Shown here: piece after piece, positions 15,311 through 23,813 of the stretch | Position numbering within the stretch: position 1 is the first letter of the stretch | Layout of the letters: every line of letters starts with the position of its first letter | NCBI GenBank assembly: GCA_964570825.1 | Contig: CAZMZJ010000017.1 | Coordinates: forward strand, 1 to 43,867 | Origin: UMGS1002 sp964570825 | GTDB lineage: Bacteria > Bacillota > Clostridia > Oscillospirales > CAG-272 | Length of the DNA stretch: 43,867 nt | Reading direction: 5' to 3' | Program-made: the position numbers and the translations under genes | The notes under the pieces: model-generated | Database searches by the model: none | The model's input: only the letters and a program-made list of their open reading frames with translations | Told to the model about the DNA's origin: nothing

Positions 15311-16867
15311 TTATTCAAGGTGTTCCTTTGCTTTAGCGGTCACCGAGCGGTTGTATCCGGCGAAGGCTTCATCCACGAATTTTCTGTCCGGCGCTTTGGT
15401 GAAAAGGCTCACAAGGGGTACAATGACAAAACCTGCGAGCATCGCGAACGAGCCGGCATTGATCGGAGACTGGAGAACCGCCGGAAAGCTTGAGCGGAAG
15501 AGCATATTGAGCACCATAAGGGTGACCGAGAAGCCGAATGACGTCCAGACAGCAGCCTTCGTGGTGCGTTTCCAGTAGAGGCTGTAGAGGAAGGGAGCGA
15601 GGAACGAGCCTGCAAGAGCGCCCCATGAAACGCCCATGAGCTGGGCTATGTACTTGAGCAGGCTGCCGGACGAGCCGATCTTATACTGCAGGATCGCGAT
15701 GACGGCTGAAATCAGGACGAAAACCCCGATAAGCACTCGCATGATGAACACCTGCTGCTTTTCCTTCATTTCCTTGACGATGTTGCCTTTGATAAGGTCA
15801 AGGGTAAGCGTCGAACTGGAGGTGAGAACAAGCGACGAGAGGGTGGACATCGAGGCCGATAAAACAAGAATAACTATGACGCCGATGAGCACAGGACCGA
15901 AATTTTGGAGCATTGTCGGTATGATTGAGTCGTAACCGTTTGCGGCGACGTCAATGTTGAAGAGCCGTCCGAAGCCGCCGAGAAAATAACAGCCGCCGGC
16001 TACGACAAGAGCGAAGACTGTGGATATAATCGTGCCCTTCTGTATCGCATGCTCGTCACGGATGGCGTAGAACTTGCCAACCATCTGCGGCAGCCCCCAT
16101 GTGCCGAGCGAGGTGAGTATTATCACGAAGAACAATGATTTGGGATCGGGCCCGAAGAAGGAGGCGAAAGCGCCGGGGTTCGTTCCGTCGGCGGTAACGT
16201 TCGAAAGCTTTGCGACAGCTTCGGTAAATCCGCCCTGAGAGTTTAGCACCGCGGCGACAACGGCGACTATTCCGCCAAGCATTATGATTCCCTGAATGAA
16301 ATCATTGACGGCGGTCGCCATGTAGCCGCCGAGGACCACATATATGCAGGTCAGCGCCGACATCAGCACTATGCACCAGACATAGTCGATGCCGAAAGCC
16401 ATATTGAAAAGGCGGGAAAGACCGTTGTATAGAGAGGCGGTGTAGGGAATCAGGAAAACGAAAACAATGATCGACGCGCCGATTTTGAGCGCTTTGCTCG
16501 AAAAACGCTTGCCGAAATAGTCGGGCATGGTTTTTGTTTCAAGGCGCTGTGTGATGATTCGGGTGCGCCGGCCGAGGATTACCCATGCGAGCAGCGAGCC
16601 TATCATGGCGTTCCCGATTCCGATCCATGTAGAGGCAAGGCCGAATTTCCAGCCGAACTGGCCGGCGTAACCGACGAATATGACGGCGGAAAAATATGAG
16701 GTGCCGTAAGCAAAGGCGGTTAGCCATGAGCCGACCGCGCGGCCCCCGAGAACAAATCCGTTGACATCCACCGCGTGGCGGCGGCAGCGAATACCGACAT
16801 AAATCATGATACCGAAGAAGACTGTGAGCATTGCAAGCTTGATTAACATAGCGACTGTTTCCGACAT
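15311..16867 (-). CDS. sodium:solute symporter (SSS family)
   Basis: 518 aa with about thirteen hydrophobic segments, matching the SSS family (PutP/PanF type), which imports solutes with sodium. Family signatures include GGRAVGSWLTAFAYGTSYFS near residue 41 and the later SASMSTLSSLVLTSSSTL segment, which provides sodium-site serines. The start has RBS GGAAAGGATGG. Its leader contains a T-box with a tyrosine (UAC) specifier about 220 bases upstream, so expression should rise when tRNA-Tyr is uncharged. On that basis the substrate could be tyrosine or a precursor, although family membership alone would not predict this. Confidence 0.92.
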   Translation of the reverse strand: MSETVAMLIKLAMLTVFFGIMIYVGIRCRRHAVDVNGFVLGGRAVGSWLTAFAYGTSYFSAVIFVGYAGQFGWKFGLASTWIGIGNAMIGSLLAWVILGRRTRIITQRLETKTMPDYFGKRFSSKALKIGASIIVFVFLIPYTASLYNGLSRLFNMAFGIDYVWCIVLMSALTCIYVVLGGYMATAVNDFIQGIIMLGGIVAVVAAVLNSQGGFTEAVAKLSNVTADGTNPGAFASFFGPDPKSLFFVIILTSLGTWGLPQMVGKFYAIRDEHAIQKGTIISTVFALVVAGGCYFLGGFGRLFNIDVAANGYDSIIPTMLQNFGPVLIGVIVILVLSASMSTLSSLVLTSSSTLTLDLIKGNIVKEMKEKQQVFIMRVLIGVFVLISAVIAILQYKIGSSGSLLKYIAQLMGVSWGALAGSFLAPFLYSLYWKRTTKAAVWTSFGFSVTLMVLNMLFRSSFPAVLQSPINAGSFAMLAGFVIVPLVSLFTKAPDRKFVDEAFAGYNRSVTAKAKEHLE

Positions 16868-16997
16868 GATACTGCCATCCTTTCCGTTTTGCGTTTTGTG
16901 TTTTTCGTTATAATTTTAAGTTTTATGTGGGAATTGTGCCGGTCCGGCATCGCCCAACCGCCTCCGTACGTCAGGCGGTATGGCTCAATACCCACTG

Positions 16998-17029
16998 CTT
17001 GAAAGCTTGAAAGTTTGAAAGATTAAAGA
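16998..17029. repeat. short tandem repeat of GCTTGAAA-like units
   Basis: GCTTGAAA occurs twice, followed by GTTTGAAA and GATTAAA, about four 8-base units. It lies between the T-box terminator and the symporter start codon. Confidence 0.6.
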
Positions 17030-17086
17030 TTATTTTCAAACCTTTAGCCTTTTCTTTTATTTAGGCATTTCCGGGTTCCGGAGGAC

Positions 17087-17392
17087 AAAAAAACGTCCTC
17101 CGTATCTTTTGATACAGAGGACGACAATATCATTGCCGTGTTACCACCTCAGTTTATCATATCCTCGCGGATATGACCTTTGCGGGTACGATTATACCCT
17201 GTCGCTTTAACGGGCGAACCCGGCGAACCTTACTTTATATGAGTATGAGGCTTCTAAAATGCTTCGGCTCAAATTTCAGGCTGCTGCTCGCGGAATGTAT
17301 TCGGTTAAACCAGACCTGCCGCCTCGCACCGTACGGCGGCTCTCTGATAAGTTCGGTATAACTTACTTATTTCCGGTCAACGCATTTTAATT
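17087..17392 (-). ncRNA. T-box leader (tyrosine specifier) upstream of the SSS symporter
   Basis: Read on the minus strand. Stem I contains AAGTAA (S-turn side), a GUUAUACC/GGUUUAAC helix, and the AGAGAG...GGTGCGA apical elements. The specifier loop reads CGAA-UAC-AUUC, which lines up with the specifier loop of known T-boxes and gives UAC (Tyr). The T-box sequence GAGGTGGTAACACGGCAATG is at 17150-17131 and would base-pair with the tRNA acceptor end as part of the antiterminator. The terminator hairpin is at 17122-17095 (GTCCTCTGTATC with GATACGGAGGAC) and is followed by GTTTTTTT. Uncharged tRNA would favour read-through. Confidence 0.88.
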
Positions 17393-17398
17393 GGCTAA

Positions 17399-17427
17399 AT
17401 TCTATCATTATTCATAAAGCTTGTCAA
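17399..17427 (-). promoter_or_regulatory. sigma-A type promoter of the T-box leader
   Basis: On the minus strand TTGACA (17427-17422), 17 bases, TAGAAT (17404-17399), placing the transcript start near 17392. Confidence 0.85.
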
Positions 17428-17523
17428 CTGGCAGTTCCTACAAAAATAGACATATTGTTTGTGCAATATTACATATTTATTTCTTAAGATTTCCCGGAAG
17501 ACATTTTTCTTTTCAGACGTCTA

Positions 17524-17552
17524 TTGAAAAGTTTTGTTAGATTTGTTATAAT
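17524..17552 (+). promoter_or_regulatory. sigma-A type promoter of the SGNH lipoprotein gene
   Basis: TTGAAA (17524-17529), 17 bases, TATAAT (17547-17552), 33 bases before the ATG. It diverges from the T-box promoter. Confidence 0.8.
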
Positions 17553-17585
17553 AATTCAGATTTCAATATCTGAAAGGACACTCAG

Positions 17586-19400
17586 ATGAACCGGAAAAAA
17601 TTATTTATAATAAAAATCCTTGCGGCAGCGCTGGCGCTTTTAATGCTGACACCGCTGCTTGCCTCATGCATGAAGGACGGAGCCGACGGCCTCTCTGCTT
17701 ATGAGATTGCCTTGAAAAACGGGGCTACTACCGCCAAATCCGAGCAGGAATGGCTTGCGTCTCTTAAGGGCGAGCCGGGAGAAGCCGGAAAATCGGCGTA
17801 CGAGCTTGCCTGCGGCGCTGGTTTTACCGGAACTGTCGAAGAGTGGCTGGCGTCGCTCAGAGGGGCCGACGGCAAGGACGGCTCAAACGGCAAATCTGCT
17901 TATGAGGTGGCTGTGGCGAACGGATTCACCGGAACCGAGGCTCAGTGGGTCGCCGAGCTGCTCGGCTCGCGCTCGGATTCCGGAACCGGGAGCGGCGTCG
18001 GCATATCGACGGTTTACATAAATGCGGACAGGCATCTGATTGTCAGGCTTACAAACAGCACAATTATTGACGCCGGCTTCGTGGGAGCGGGCGGCTCGGA
18101 CTCCTCGGGAAGCCAGACCGATCCGAAGATCGGTACGATTGACAGCGACGGATATACTGTCGTCGACCAGACTGTGGTGGTTATCGCGGGAAGCCTTAAT
18201 ATAAGAACCGCACCGGACATATCGTCGTCTGTGGTCGCCGTTGTCACGACAGGCACCGAATTGCACCGCGTCGGCATAGGAACGGGCGACATTACCTGGA
18301 GTAAAGTGATTTACGACGGCAAGGTCTGCTACGCCTCTACAAAATACCTTGAGGTAAAGTCGGGAAGCGGCACAGAGGTCGATCTCACCGGCATTGAAAT
18401 ACCCAAAGTCAACCTTATGGATTCGTATATCCTTTTGGTCGGAAAACAAATGTGCTTTGTGATCGACCAGTTTGTGGTCGGACTTGCGTCCGATATGTAC
18501 GCTTCGTTCAACTATTCAGGAACGGGAACTAAAAAAGTGACGGCAAACTCAATCGCCATTACCCCGACTGCCGCGGAAACCGCAGACCTGACATTCAGCA
18601 TAAGAAAATATATCGACGGCGGCCTTGCGGTTATTTATTCCAAAACGGTTAAGTTGATTTCCATAAATGCCGGAAGCGTTTCGCTGCGCGGGCTCGTTAT
18701 AGGCGACAGCCGTATATCTGACGGGACACTCGTGGACACGCTGAAGGCTAATTTCGGCAGCTCGCTTACGCTGATGGGGACTCTTAAAACCGGCTCAGGC
18801 AACGCGCATGAGGGGCGCGGGGCGTGGAGCGTCGCCAACTACGCGGTCTACAACAAAACCTCGACATATACGAATCCGTTCTACAATCCCGCAAAGAGCA
18901 AATTTGATTTCGGATATTACCTTTCAAACACCTCGCAGGCTTCTCCGGATTTCGTCGTATTCGACCTCGGAGCAAACGACAACTACAGTTCATTGTCAAT
19001 AGTCTACTATAAAAATATAGTCGATTCTATACTTGAGTACAACAGGGCGAACGGCAAGTCTGTGAAGATCCTTATTATGACCGAGTATCTGGCTCCTCTT
19101 GACGGATACAGCCTGTCCTACTGCCCGGATATCGCTGTGAAGCGCGACCTTCAGTTCGAGTATTTCAATATGCAGTTCGCGGCTTTCGGCGGGAGGGAGA
19201 GCGAAGGAATTTATCTCATACCGAATTATGTTGTAGTTGACAACTCAAGCGACAGGACAACGGCGGAAACATCGGTGTCCGACCGCAGCGGGGGAACAGT
19301 TAACGCGATCAGCGACGTCATACACCTTTCAGCATCGGGATATAAAAAGGAAGCCGACGTGCTGACGGCGTATATTTACTCAATATTCGCAGCAAATTAA
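17586..19400 (+). CDS. secreted SGNH hydrolase lipoprotein with SH3-like domain and N-terminal repeats
   Basis: 604 aa. A lipoprotein signal ends LLASCM (Cys27). Next come three copies of a roughly 30-residue repeat (about residues 35-125) built on K-SAYE-A-NGFTGT-EW-ASL, joined by collagen-like GEPGEAG and GADGKDG linkers. Residues about 190-258 look like a bacterial SH3 domain (LNIRTAPDISSSVV, then a TKYLEV end), which often binds cell wall. The C-terminal half is an SGNH/GDSL-type hydrolase: GDSR with Ser375, GAND with Asn464, and DVIHLSASGY with Asp577 and His580, a complete catalytic set. It probably removes acyl or acetyl groups from a surface or environmental polysaccharide. RBS AAAGGA lies 7 bases upstream. 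Confidence 0.85.
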   Translation: MNRKKLFIIKILAAALALLMLTPLLASCMKDGADGLSAYEIALKNGATTAKSEQEWLASLKGEPGEAGKSAYELACGAGFTGTVEEWLASLRGADGKDGSNGKSAYEVAVANGFTGTEAQWVAELLGSRSDSGTGSGVGISTVYINADRHLIVRLTNSTIIDAGFVGAGGSDSSGSQTDPKIGTIDSDGYTVVDQTVVVIAGSLNIRTAPDISSSVVAVVTTGTELHRVGIGTGDITWSKVIYDGKVCYASTKYLEVKSGSGTEVDLTGIEIPKVNLMDSYILLVGKQMCFVIDQFVVGLASDMYASFNYSGTGTKKVTANSIAITPTAAETADLTFSIRKYIDGGLAVIYSKTVKLISINAGSVSLRGLVIGDSRISDGTLVDTLKANFGSSLTLMGTLKTGSGNAHEGRGAWSVANYAVYNKTSTYTNPFYNPAKSKFDFGYYLSNTSQASPDFVVFDLGANDNYSSLSIVYYKNIVDSILEYNRANGKSVKILIMTEYLAPLDGYSLSYCPDIAVKRDLQFEYFNMQFAAFGGRESEGIYLIPNYVVVDNSSDRTTAETSVSDRSGGTVNAISDVIHLSASGYKKEADVLTAYIYSIFAAN

Positions 19401-19498
19401 CACTCAGTTCACAGGCTGAACATAGACCGCCATTGACAAAAAGCGCGTTTGGGGTTAAAATAAGAGCATGAATACTTTTGTTGCAAGGAAATGATAAA

Positions 19499-20602
19499 AT
19501 GAAAAAAATTTTACTCATGCTGCTTGCTCTGCTGCTCGCGGCGGCGCTGACTTCCTGCAGCGGCGGCAGCGGCAGCGGCAAGGAAACCACAATAAATCTT
19601 GACGAGTTGGTCGAGAGCATTTCAAAAGCCATCAATGACGGCACATACGGCACTCTCCCCAACCTTGAGCCGGAAGTCCAGATTAAGGTTTTCGATACAT
19701 ATGCCGAGGTCACCGGATGCGTCAACGCGATAGGAAGCGTAACAGTTCCAGCCGAATATGACGGCAGGCCAGTCACAAAGATTGCCGCAAACGCTTTTGA
19801 GAGTATGCGCAATATGACTTCCATCGTACTGCCGGAGAGCATTACAGAGATAGGGAGCATGGCCTTCTTCGGGTGCGTCGGACTTACATCGGTCAGCATA
19901 CCGGATTCCGTCAAGGTTATCGGCGACAATGCTTTTTACGGCTGCTCGGCATTAAAGACGGTCAGCGTCGGCGCCGGAGTGACGGAAATCGGCACGACAG
20001 CGTTCGGATACTGCATATCCCTTGAAAATATCAATGTTTCCCCGGCGAATACGGCGTTTTCAAGCGCCGACGGGGTTTTAATGGACGCCGCGGCGGCAGC
20101 GCTCATCGCCTATCCCGCGGGAAAGACGGACGAAAGCTATGCGATGCCGGAAGGCATCGTCACGGTCAGAAATTTCGCCTTTGCCTACGCGCAGAACCTC
20201 AAGGCTGTGACGGTTCCCGATTCGGTCGTCTCGCTCGGCGACAATACTTTCCGTTCAGCCGCAAAGCTTGAAAGCATAACGCTCGGGAAAGGGCTTACAT
20301 TCATCGGCGCCAACACGTTTGTCAGCTGCACCGCGCTTAAATCAATAGCCATTCCCGAAGGCGTCGTTTCCATCGGCTATCTTGACGGCACGACCGAATG
20401 CGGAGGCAGCTTTACCGGCTGCAGCGCACTGACCGATATCAGCCTTCCCTCTACTCTTAAGTCGATTTACGGACAGAGCTTCAGCGAATGCAAGGTTCTC
20501 AGAAGCATAAGCTTCGCGGGGAGCTCGGCCGAATGGGCTTCGGTCAGCATCGGGGAAGGAAACGAAAATCTTAAGGTAGCCGCCATTAGTTTCGGAAAAT
20601 AA
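19499..20602 (+). CDS. BspA-type leucine-rich-repeat lipoprotein
   Basis: 367 aa from the ATG at 19499, nine bases after AAGGAA. The lipoprotein signal ends AALTSCSG. From about residue 75 the protein is a run of LRR_5-type units (I-ANAFESMRNMTSIVLPESI, then IGSMAFFGCVGLTSVSIP, and so on), about nine units of 22-24 residues, with one non-LRR stretch in the middle. Such proteins occur on the surface of many gut and oral anaerobes and bind other proteins or cells; the partner is unknown. It follows the SGNH lipoprotein by about 100 bases and ends at a strong terminator. Confidence 0.88.
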   Translation: MKKILLMLLALLLAAALTSCSGGSGSGKETTINLDELVESISKAINDGTYGTLPNLEPEVQIKVFDTYAEVTGCVNAIGSVTVPAEYDGRPVTKIAANAFESMRNMTSIVLPESITEIGSMAFFGCVGLTSVSIPDSVKVIGDNAFYGCSALKTVSVGAGVTEIGTTAFGYCISLENINVSPANTAFSSADGVLMDAAAAALIAYPAGKTDESYAMPEGIVTVRNFAFAYAQNLKAVTVPDSVVSLGDNTFRSAAKLESITLGKGLTFIGANTFVSCTALKSIAIPEGVVSIGYLDGTTECGGSFTGCSALTDISLPSTLKSIYGQSFSECKVLRSISFAGSSAEWASVSIGEGNENLKVAAISFGK

Positions 20603-20630
20603 CAAATAAAAATTATAATTTCATAATTTC

Positions 20631-20658
20631 GCCGCGGGCAAAGGCCCGCGGCCTTTTT
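20631..20658 (+). terminator. rho-independent terminator
   Basis: GCCGCGGGC, AAAG, GCCCGCGGC, then CTTTTT; 28 bases after the LRR lipoprotein stop codon. Confidence 0.9.
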
Positions 20659-20722
20659 GCCGCATAACGCATAAAAAAGAAAAATTTTTGCCCGGAGATT
20701 TCAAAAGTATTCCGGGTTCCCT

Positions 20723-20837
20723 TCACACAGCTCATGCGCTCACACAGCTCACACAGCTCACACGGCTAACACAGCTCACACAGCTCACACGGCTAACACG
20801 GCTCACACAGTTCACACGCTCACACAGCTCACACGGC
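20723..20837. repeat. 9-base tandem repeat array (minisatellite)
   Basis: About thirteen copies of CACACAGCT or its variants CACACGGCT, AACACAGCT and AACACGGCT, two of them one base short. It fills the spacer between the LRR terminator and the P-type ATPase, about 120 bases before the ATPase start. The units lack the spacer-repeat structure of CRISPR. Confidence 0.9.
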
Positions 20838-20954
20838 GCGGTTTCTCTTTCTTTGCATGGAGGTTATCATTTCAGTCAGCCGTTTTGAATATATATTCTG
20901 TAAACGGGCTTTATCCGGGCGGGCGTTTTTATTTTCCCCGCGGGAAGGGAGAGA

Positions 20955-23705
20955 TTGGCTGAAGTGAACGGCGTTGAAACAAAAAAGCAGGATATGGCAT
21001 GGCGGGCGGGACAGGGGGAGCATTACCGCGGGGAGAGGTACGGCGCGGGAAGGCTCTTTTCCGCAGCCGATGTGCGCTCGGTGCCTGCGGGCGGGCTTAA
21101 TGACGCTCAGGCGGCTGCGTCACGGGAAAAATACGGAGCCAATGTTTTGAGCAGGAAAAAAAAGAAGAGCTTTTTGGCGCGCTTTGTCGCCAATATGTGG
21201 GATCCGGTTATTAGGATACTGATCGCCGCTTTGGCGGTCAATGTCGTATTTACTATAAAAGGCGGCGACTGGGTGGAGTGCGTGGGAATCGCGGTGTCGG
21301 TGTTCCTCGCCACTTTTATCTCAACACTGTCGGAGCACGGCAGCGAGGCGGCTTTTGAAAAGCTTAACGCGGAGGCGGGGCAGGAATACTGCCGGGTGAG
21401 GCGCAACGGAAAAATCGCCAGGCTGAAAATTTCGGATGTCGTTGTGGGGGATACTGTCCTGCTCGCGCCGGGCGACAAGGTTCCTGCCGACGGTCTCATG
21501 ATATCGGGGACGGTGTCGGTAGACCAGTCGGCGATGACGGGGGAGAACCGAGAGGTGGAGAAAAAACCTTCGGCGGACGGCAGGGTTGACCCGTCGGCGG
21601 TGTCGGCGGTGCTGCGGGGCTGCCCCGTGATGTCGGGAGAGGGAGAGGCCGTCATCACAGCGGTGGGAGACGCGACATTCCTCGGAGAGATTTCACGCGA
21701 GGTACAGGAGGAAACCCGCGACAGTCCGCTGAAGCTGAGGCTGGCTAAGCTTGCCGGACAGATCAGCAGGCTTGGATACATAATGGCGGCGCTTGTCGCG
21801 GCGGTTTACCTCTTCGACATTATCGCGATGGACAGCGGATTTAAGACCGACATTATTATAATGAAGCTTACCGACTGGCGGTTTATCGGAGAAACGCTGC
21901 TCCATGCGCTGACGCTCGGGCTGACTGTCATCGTCGTCGCGGTTCCGGAGGGGCTCCCGATGATGATCGCGGTTGTACTGTCGGCAAATATCAGGCGTAT
22001 GGTCCGCGACAATGTGCTGGTGCGCAAACCAGTGGGGATAGAAGCGGCGGGGAGCATGAATATTCTTTTTACAGACAAGACCGGGACGCTCACCGAGGGC
22101 AGGCTTGCGGTCGGGGAGATTTATTCCGGCAGCGGCGCCATGTATTCCGGCGTCGGGGATCTGAAGAAAAGGGGCGGCGCTCTATTCGATAAGTTCTGCC
22201 TCTCGGCGCACCTGAACAGTTCCGCGGTCAGCGAGGGCGGGTCGGTGAGCGGCGGCAATTCCACCGACAGAGCCATTCTGTCCTCGGTTGAAAAAAACAA
22301 GCCGGAAGGCTGGCGGACACTGCGCAGGCTTCCTTTTGACAGTGTCCGAAAGTATTCGGCGGCTAAAGTCGCAGGCCCGGAAAGGCTGACGCTGATCAAA
22401 GGCGCGCCGGAGCTGCTTTTGCCTTACATAAGGTCGGCATATCTGCCCGACGGAAGAACGGATGCCCCCGATTCGGAAATGCTTTCGGAGCTTTTGAAAA
22501 AGCTTAATTCCGCCGGCAAAAGGGTGATATTGATCGCCGAAGGGCGCGAGGGCCTTGAAATGACCGGCTTCGGGCCGCTTGCGCTTGTATGTCTTGCGGT
22601 TCTTGACGACAGACTGAGAAACGAGGCACCGGCGGCGGTGAGAGAGCTCCGCAACGCCGGAATACATGTGGTGATGATCACCGGGGACAGCAGGGATACC
22701 GCAGCTTCCATCGCTTCAGCCTGCGGAATCCTTTCGGGGGGCGTTGACATCGTGCTGACCGGCAGCGAACTGGCGGCAATGTCGGATATGAAGCTCAAGG
22801 AAATTTTGCCTCGGCTCGGAGTGCTGGCAAGAGCGCTGCCGTCCGACAAAAGCAGGCTGGTGAGAATAGCGCAGGAGGCGGGGCTTGTCGCCGGAATGAC
22901 CGGGGACGGCATAAACGACGCTCCGGCGCTGCGGCGGGCGGACATCGGCTTTTCAATGGGATGCGGTACGCAGGTGGCAAAGGAAGCAGGGGACATCATA
23001 ATTCTCGACAACAACCTCGCGTCGGTGGCAAAAGCCGTGCTTTACGGGCGGAACATATTCAAAAGTATAAGAAAATTCATTACTCTTCAGCTTACAATGA
23101 ATTTCTGCGCCGTGGGGGTTTCGATGATCGGACCCTTCATCGGAGTGGACGCGCCCGTCACAGTCGTGCAGATGCTCTGGATAAACATTATTATGGACAC
23201 CCTCGGCGGGCTTGCTTTTGCGGGCGAGCGAGCACTGCCATCCTGCATGAAGGAGCGGCCTAAGCGTCGCGACGAGCCGATTCTGAACGGATACATGATC
23301 AACGAAATTGTATTTTTAGGAGGATTTACGGTCGCGCTTTTAATTGCGTTTCTCAAGCTGCCGCAGATCGTTTCAAAATTCAGGACGGCGCCCGACAATA
23401 TTTTTCTCCTGACCGCATTTTTCGCGCTTTTCATTTTTTCCTCGGTTTTCAACTGCTTTAACGCGCGTACCGACCGTCTGCGGCTGCTGGCCGGTATCGG
23501 CGGAAACCGTGCCTTCATATTTATTATGCTGTCGGTGCTTGCGGTGCAGCTGGTATTTGTCTATCTCGGCGGCAGCGTGCTGAGGACGGTGCCACTAAAT
23601 GCGGGGGAATTGCTTTTTACAATGCTGATGTCGCTGCTCGTCTTTCCCGCCGAGTTCGTGCGCAAGCTGCTCTGGCGATTTTTATCCGGGAGGAAAGGGT
23701 ACTGA
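20955..23705 (+). CDS. calcium-transporting P-type ATPase (P-IIB/PMCA-like)
   Basis: 916 aa. Motifs in order: the actuator loop MTGENREVEKK (family usually TGES; the dephosphorylating Glu is kept), VPEGLPMMIAVVLS in membrane helix 4 (a calcium-site motif), the phosphorylated aspartate Asp374 in DKTGTLTE, the nucleotide-domain LIKGAPELLL, MITGDSRDTA, and the hinge MTGDGINDAPAL. About ten membrane helices with a C-terminal block of four match calcium pumps, which export Ca2+. The start is uncertain: TTG 20955 and GTG 20964 both have the GGGAGAG site nearby; the first 40 residues are not conserved-looking. Single-gene unit, preceded by the 9-base repeat array. Confidence 0.92.
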   Translation: MAEVNGVETKKQDMAWRAGQGEHYRGERYGAGRLFSAADVRSVPAGGLNDAQAAASREKYGANVLSRKKKKSFLARFVANMWDPVIRILIAALAVNVVFTIKGGDWVECVGIAVSVFLATFISTLSEHGSEAAFEKLNAEAGQEYCRVRRNGKIARLKISDVVVGDTVLLAPGDKVPADGLMISGTVSVDQSAMTGENREVEKKPSADGRVDPSAVSAVLRGCPVMSGEGEAVITAVGDATFLGEISREVQEETRDSPLKLRLAKLAGQISRLGYIMAALVAAVYLFDIIAMDSGFKTDIIIMKLTDWRFIGETLLHALTLGLTVIVVAVPEGLPMMIAVVLSANIRRMVRDNVLVRKPVGIEAAGSMNILFTDKTGTLTEGRLAVGEIYSGSGAMYSGVGDLKKRGGALFDKFCLSAHLNSSAVSEGGSVSGGNSTDRAILSSVEKNKPEGWRTLRRLPFDSVRKYSAAKVAGPERLTLIKGAPELLLPYIRSAYLPDGRTDAPDSEMLSELLKKLNSAGKRVILIAEGREGLEMTGFGPLALVCLAVLDDRLRNEAPAAVRELRNAGIHVVMITGDSRDTAASIASACGILSGGVDIVLTGSELAAMSDMKLKEILPRLGVLARALPSDKSRLVRIAQEAGLVAGMTGDGINDAPALRRADIGFSMGCGTQVAKEAGDIIILDNNLASVAKAVLYGRNIFKSIRKFITLQLTMNFCAVGVSMIGPFIGVDAPVTVVQMLWINIIMDTLGGLAFAGERALPSCMKERPKRRDEPILNGYMINEIVFLGGFTVALLIAFLKLPQIVSKFRTAPDNIFLLTAFFALFIFSSVFNCFNARTDRLRLLAGIGGNRAFIFIMLSVLAVQLVFVYLGGSVLRTVPLNAGELLFTMLMSLLVFPAEFVRKLLWRFLSGRKGY

Positions 23706-23773
23706 TATGGGCTGCGAGAACTGCTGCATACAGAGAATTGCTGCATTAGCGCGGGGAATTTAATAAAATTAAA

Positions 23774-23804
23774 AATCCAGCCGCTGGATTTTAGCGGCTG
23801 GATT
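23774..23804 (-). terminator. bidirectional rho-independent terminator
   Basis: AATCCAGCCGCT pairs with AGCGGCTGGATT. On the minus strand it is followed by TTTTAATTTTATT, so it ends the minus-strand lipoprotein gene; on the plus strand it can stop the ATPase transcript. Confidence 0.85.
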
Positions 23805-23813
23805 CTTATGTAA

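Noticed and set aside
17173..17361. 62-codon plus-strand frame within the T-box region
   Set aside because: The sequence is explained by conserved T-box RNA elements on the minus strand; no RBS.
20723..20837. CRISPR array
   Set aside because: The units are contiguous 9-mers without unique spacers, and no cas genes are present.
20688..20888. 66-codon frame with TQL/TRL repeats
   Set aside because: It is just the 9-base tandem array translated; there is no RBS and it has no partner outside the array.
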